Shown here piece by piece: positions 5,790-8,662 of a stretch of DNA of 8,662 bases. The DNA comes from Campylobacterales bacterium (GTDB lineage: Bacteria > Campylobacterota > Campylobacteria > Campylobacterales > Sulfurimonadaceae), in assembly GCA_016937915.1 (NCBI GenBank), contig JAFGVR010000175.1:1-8662 (forward strand), given 5' to 3'. A model generated the notes under the pieces. It was not told the origin of the DNA and did not search any database. It saw nothing but the letters and a program-made list of their open reading frames with translations. The position numbers and the translations under genes are program-made. Numbering within the stretch: the first letter of the stretch is position 1; every line of letters starts with the position of its first letter.

Positions 5790-7336
5790 TAGTTTGCCTC
5801 CTGTGCAGAAGTTCTAGGATCCTCTAATTTTAGATTAGGGATTCTAGATTTAGCTTCTTCTGTGATTGATTTATCATGCATAAGTTGTACTACAGCCTCT
5901 ACACTGTTATTGATAGGCTCTAAAACTGGTTTTGGATATACACCTAACCATATAGTTATGATTGATAATGGGATTAAAGCTATAAGCTCTCTTTTATTTA
6001 TATCTGGAAGATTTTTATTCTCTTCTATTGTAACTTCACCAAAGAACATTTTTTTATACGCTGAAAGCATATAGATAGCACCAACTATGATGGCAATACC
6101 TGCTAAAAGAGTTAAAGTATGTGATTGTTGATAAAACCCAAGTAAACTTAAAAACTCACCAACAAAGTTTATAGTTAAAGGAAGACCAACTGATGCCATT
6201 AGCATTAGACCAAAGATAGTTGCATATCTTGGCATTACAGATGCCAAACCACCAAACTGATCCATCATCTTAGTATGGCGTCTATCATAGATAACACCTA
6301 CTAATAAGAACAGTGCACCAGAAACTACACCGTGAGCTATCATCAAAAAGATTGAACCTGAAATTCCCTCTACATTCATAGCAAATGTACCAAGAACTAT
6401 AACACCCATGTGTGATACTGATGAGTATGCAACAACTTGTTTAACATCCTCTTGAGCATAAGCTACCATCGCAGTATATATAATCATGATAATAGCTATG
6501 ATAGCTATTGGGAACATGAAGTAAACCGACGCATCTGGAAACAGTGGCAATGAGAAACGAACAAATGCGTAAGTACCCATTTTTAGTAAAATCGCCGCAA
6601 GGATAACAGAACCAATAGTTGGTGCTTGACCATGAGCGTATGGTAACCATGTATGAAATGGAAACATAGGAACCTTGATAGCAAAACCAAAGAAAAATGC
6701 CAAGAACAACCAGAACTGATAAGATTCAGGAAGAATCAGTCTATACCAATCAAGTAGTGCAAAACTCCACTCTCCTGTCGCTTGATAGTAAAAATAAGCC
6801 ATAAAAAGCATACCAACAAGCATAACCAATGAACCAGCAAATGTATATAAGAAGAACTTAATAGATGCATAAACTCTTAAAGGACCACCCCATGCACCTA
6901 TGATATAAAGCATAGGTACAAGTGAAAGTTCCCAAAAAACATAAAAAAGGATAGCATCTAAAGCAGCAAATACACCAACCATAGTCATTTGAAGCATTAG
7001 AAGTGTGATAATCATATTTTTAACATTTTTAGTATCAGTTAAACTGGCAATCCCTATCATCGTAAAGAATGCAGCTAATATGATGATAAATAAAGAGATA
7101 CCATCAACACCTAAAATATAATTAATACCAAAAGCTGGAACTAATGCATAATGTTCCATAAACTGCATACCAGATACGTTTGAATCAAAACCAAACCATA
7201 ACATAAGTGATAATGCGAACTCTACAACCGATACAGCAACACCATAAGAGCGGATGCTATCTTTGTCTATAACAATAGCTAGCATCGCAGCAAGTGCTGG
7301 AAAGAAAATTAATATTGATAATATATGATCAAACAT
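5789..7336 (-). CDS. nuoM: NADH-quinone oxidoreductase (complex I) subunit M
   Basis: Proton-channel subunit of the distal membrane arm, 515 residues (E. coli NuoM 509), with about 14 predicted membrane segments. Diagnostic residues are Glu136 in FYVFWELSLVPM on TM5 (E. coli Glu144), Lys221 in AIKVPMFPFHTWLP on TM7, and Lys252 in ILLKMG on TM8 (E. coli Lys265). YSSVSHMGV and INFVGEF follow. After the TM7 break the sequence reads LPYAHGQAPT, whereas E. coli has Asp at the Tyr position; this may be lineage-typical. The C-terminus adds a polar tail (about 485-515). The start is set by AGGAG at 7345-7349, 8 bases upstream. It begins 3 bases after the nuoL stop and overlaps nuoN by one base, so all three genes are co-translated from one message. 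Confidence 0.96.
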   Translation of the reverse strand: MFDHILSILIFFPALAAMLAIVIDKDSIRSYGVAVSVVEFALSLMLWFGFDSNVSGMQFMEHYALVPAFGINYILGVDGISLFIIILAAFFTMIGIASLTDTKNVKNMIITLLMLQMTMVGVFAALDAILFYVFWELSLVPMLYIIGAWGGPLRVYASIKFFLYTFAGSLVMLVGMLFMAYFYYQATGEWSFALLDWYRLILPESYQFWLFLAFFFGFAIKVPMFPFHTWLPYAHGQAPTIGSVILAAILLKMGTYAFVRFSLPLFPDASVYFMFPIAIIAIIMIIYTAMVAYAQEDVKQVVAYSSVSHMGVIVLGTFAMNVEGISGSIFLMIAHGVVSGALFLLVGVIYDRRHTKMMDQFGGLASVMPRYATIFGLMLMASVGLPLTINFVGEFLSLLGFYQQSHTLTLLAGIAIIVGAIYMLSAYKKMFFGEVTIEENKNLPDINKRELIALIPLSIITIWLGVYPKPVLEPINNSVEAVVQLMHDKSITEEAKSRIPNLKLEDPRTSAQEAN

Positions 7337-7339
7337 CTA

Positions 7340-8662
7340 TTAAACTCCTAGGTTCGTATATTTAACTGCTACTGCAAATGCAACAGCCAACGATAAAAGG
7401 ATAACTAAACCAGCTACCATCCATTTAAGCATAGTAGAAAGGTTACCACTTTGCATATCTCTTGTTTTTTCACCTGTAACATAAAGAGCATTTGCGATGC
7501 CATCAACTGTACCATCAACAATTTTCATATCTATTTGCTTCCAAAAGATACGAGAAAGTTCTCTATAAGGTTTTACTAAATATTCCTCATAAAAATATGG
7601 GATATAGTATTGATTAATAAGCAGTTTGTATTTAAAACTGTTTTCCATATCACTTGTACCATCTGGAACTTTGATATCACTTGACATATATTTTTTATAT
7701 GCAAAATAGATAGCTACTAAAACAAATAGTTGAGTTCCAATTGTCATTACCCAGTAAAGTGCAGCTGAGTGAACATGGTACTCAGTATCTGGAAGTATAT
7801 GTGTCACCATATCGAAATAGTATGGTTTTAAAGCACCAGCAATTACTGCTAGAACTGCTAAAGGGATCATAGCTTTTATCATGAACGGATAAGCTTCATG
7901 AGGATGAAAACCTAAAGCAGTGTGTCTATCCTCACCATGGAAGATAAGTGCAATAATTCTAAATGAATAAAATGCAGTCAAACCAGCAGTGAATAATAAT
8001 ACACCATAGATGATATAGTGGTGTTGAATCATAGCAACTTCAAGAATCAAATCTTTAGAGAAGAAACCAGTAAGTGGGAAGATACCAGCAAGTGCAACAG
8101 ATGCTAAAGTCATAAGTATCATAGTAGCTTTCATGCTCTTTCCAAGTCCACCCATCTTAAATGGATCTAGTTCATCACTCATAGCGTGCATAACATTACC
8201 ACCACCTAAGAATAGTAATGCTTTAAAGAATGCGTGAGCCATAAGGTGGAAAAGTGCAACCCAATAAGCTCCAAGACCAGCAGCTGCAAACATATAACCT
8301 AACTGTGAAAGTGTAGAGTATGCGATAACACGCTTGATGTCACGATTTACTAACGCCATAGTAGCAGCAAAGATAGCAACAAATGCACCAAGAGATGCTA
8401 TGAATAATCCAACATCAGGGATAAGTGCATAAAGTTCGTTTGATCTTACAACTAAATATACACCAGCTGTAACCATCGTAGCTGCGTGGATAAGTGCAGA
8501 AACTGGAGTAGGACCCTCCATAGCATCTGCTAACCATGTATGTAATGGAAACTGTGCAGATTTACCCATAGCACCTATGAAAAGGAATATACCAATAGTT
8601 GTTAAAATAGAAGTATCTAAGTTTTGCATAGCTTCAAAAGCTTGTGTATATTGAAGAGTACC
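7340..8662 (-). CDS. nuoL: NADH-quinone oxidoreductase (complex I) subunit L, 5' end beyond the window
   Basis: Most distal proton-channel subunit of complex I. The frame stays open to the window edge, so about 440 C-terminal residues are visible. NuoL is usually 610-640 residues, so roughly 170-200 N-terminal residues with TM1-5 are missing. Visible landmarks are GKSAQFPLHTWLADAMEGPT on TM7, whose Lys (codon 8561-8563) matches E. coli Lys229, then the SALIHAATMVTAG block. HLMAHAFFKALLFLGGG and GFFSKDLIL (Lys matching E. coli Lys399) follow. The C-terminal 100-110 residues contain the long amphipathic lateral helix that braces NuoM and NuoN, then a final membrane anchor. The ATG at 8629 is internal, not the true start. 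The promoter of the operon lies outside the window. Confidence 0.96.
   Translation of the reverse strand, partial: GTLQYTQAFEAMQNLDTSILTTIGIFLFIGAMGKSAQFPLHTWLADAMEGPTPVSALIHAATMVTAGVYLVVRSNELYALIPDVGLFIASLGAFVAIFAATMALVNRDIKRVIAYSTLSQLGYMFAAAGLGAYWVALFHLMAHAFFKALLFLGGGNVMHAMSDELDPFKMGGLGKSMKATMILMTLASVALAGIFPLTGFFSKDLILEVAMIQHHYIIYGVLLFTAGLTAFYSFRIIALIFHGEDRHTALGFHPHEAYPFMIKAMIPLAVLAVIAGALKPYYFDMVTHILPDTEYHVHSAALYWVMTIGTQLFVLVAIYFAYKKYMSSDIKVPDGTSDMENSFKYKLLINQYYIPYFYEEYLVKPYRELSRIFWKQIDMKIVDGTVDGIANALYVTGEKTRDMQSGNLSTMLKWMVAGLVILLSLAVAFAVAVKYTNLGV

Noticed and set aside
6441..6650. A 69-residue frame on the same strand inside nuoM
   Set aside because: It is a frame-shifted shadow of nuoM, whose intact conserved reading frame covers the same bases.
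8627..8629. The ATG at 8629 as the start of nuoL
   Set aside because: The frame continues open to the window edge, and NuoL needs about 170-200 more N-terminal residues, so this is an internal methionine.

Overview
The window comes from an AT-rich genome that looks like a member of the Campylobacterota (Epsilonproteobacteria), probably a free-living Sulfurimonas/Sulfurovum-type relative. The main evidence is the gene order nuoL-nuoM-nuoN followed directly by a pflA-like gene. From memory this is the arrangement in Campylobacter jejuni and Helicobacter pylori. The low GC content and AAAGGA-type ribosome binding sites fit. Genus was not tested.

Left part (1-1905, + strand): a compact operon of four genes. 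It starts with an AT-rich promoter region of about 110 bases. Next come an encapsulated ferritin-like protein (EncFtn) with a C-terminal cargo tail and a family 1 (HK97-fold) encapsulin shell protein. These are followed by a small degenerate rhodanese-like protein and a DUF309 protein. Gaps are 10 and 2 bases, then an overlap of about 11 bases, so co-transcription is likely. The first two genes should build an iron-oxidising and iron-storing protein nanocompartment. The last two have no known place in that system and are the most novel part of the window.

Right part (1894-8662, - strand): the 3' end of a complex I operon. It contains nuoL (5' end beyond the window), nuoM and nuoN, the three antiporter-like proton-pumping membrane subunits, packed with gaps of 3 and -1 bases. 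After 26 bases comes a 786-residue secreted TPR protein matching PflA, a periplasmic scaffold of the epsilonproteobacterial flagellar motor. The operon therefore joins a respiratory proton pump to a component of the motor that consumes the proton gradient.

The two operons converge and overlap by 12 bases at their 3' ends (1894-1905), with no recognisable intrinsic terminator between them. No RNA genes, insertion sequences, CRISPR arrays or attachment sites were seen. Apart from the first 110 bases and the 26 bases at 4255-4280, nearly all of the window is coding.
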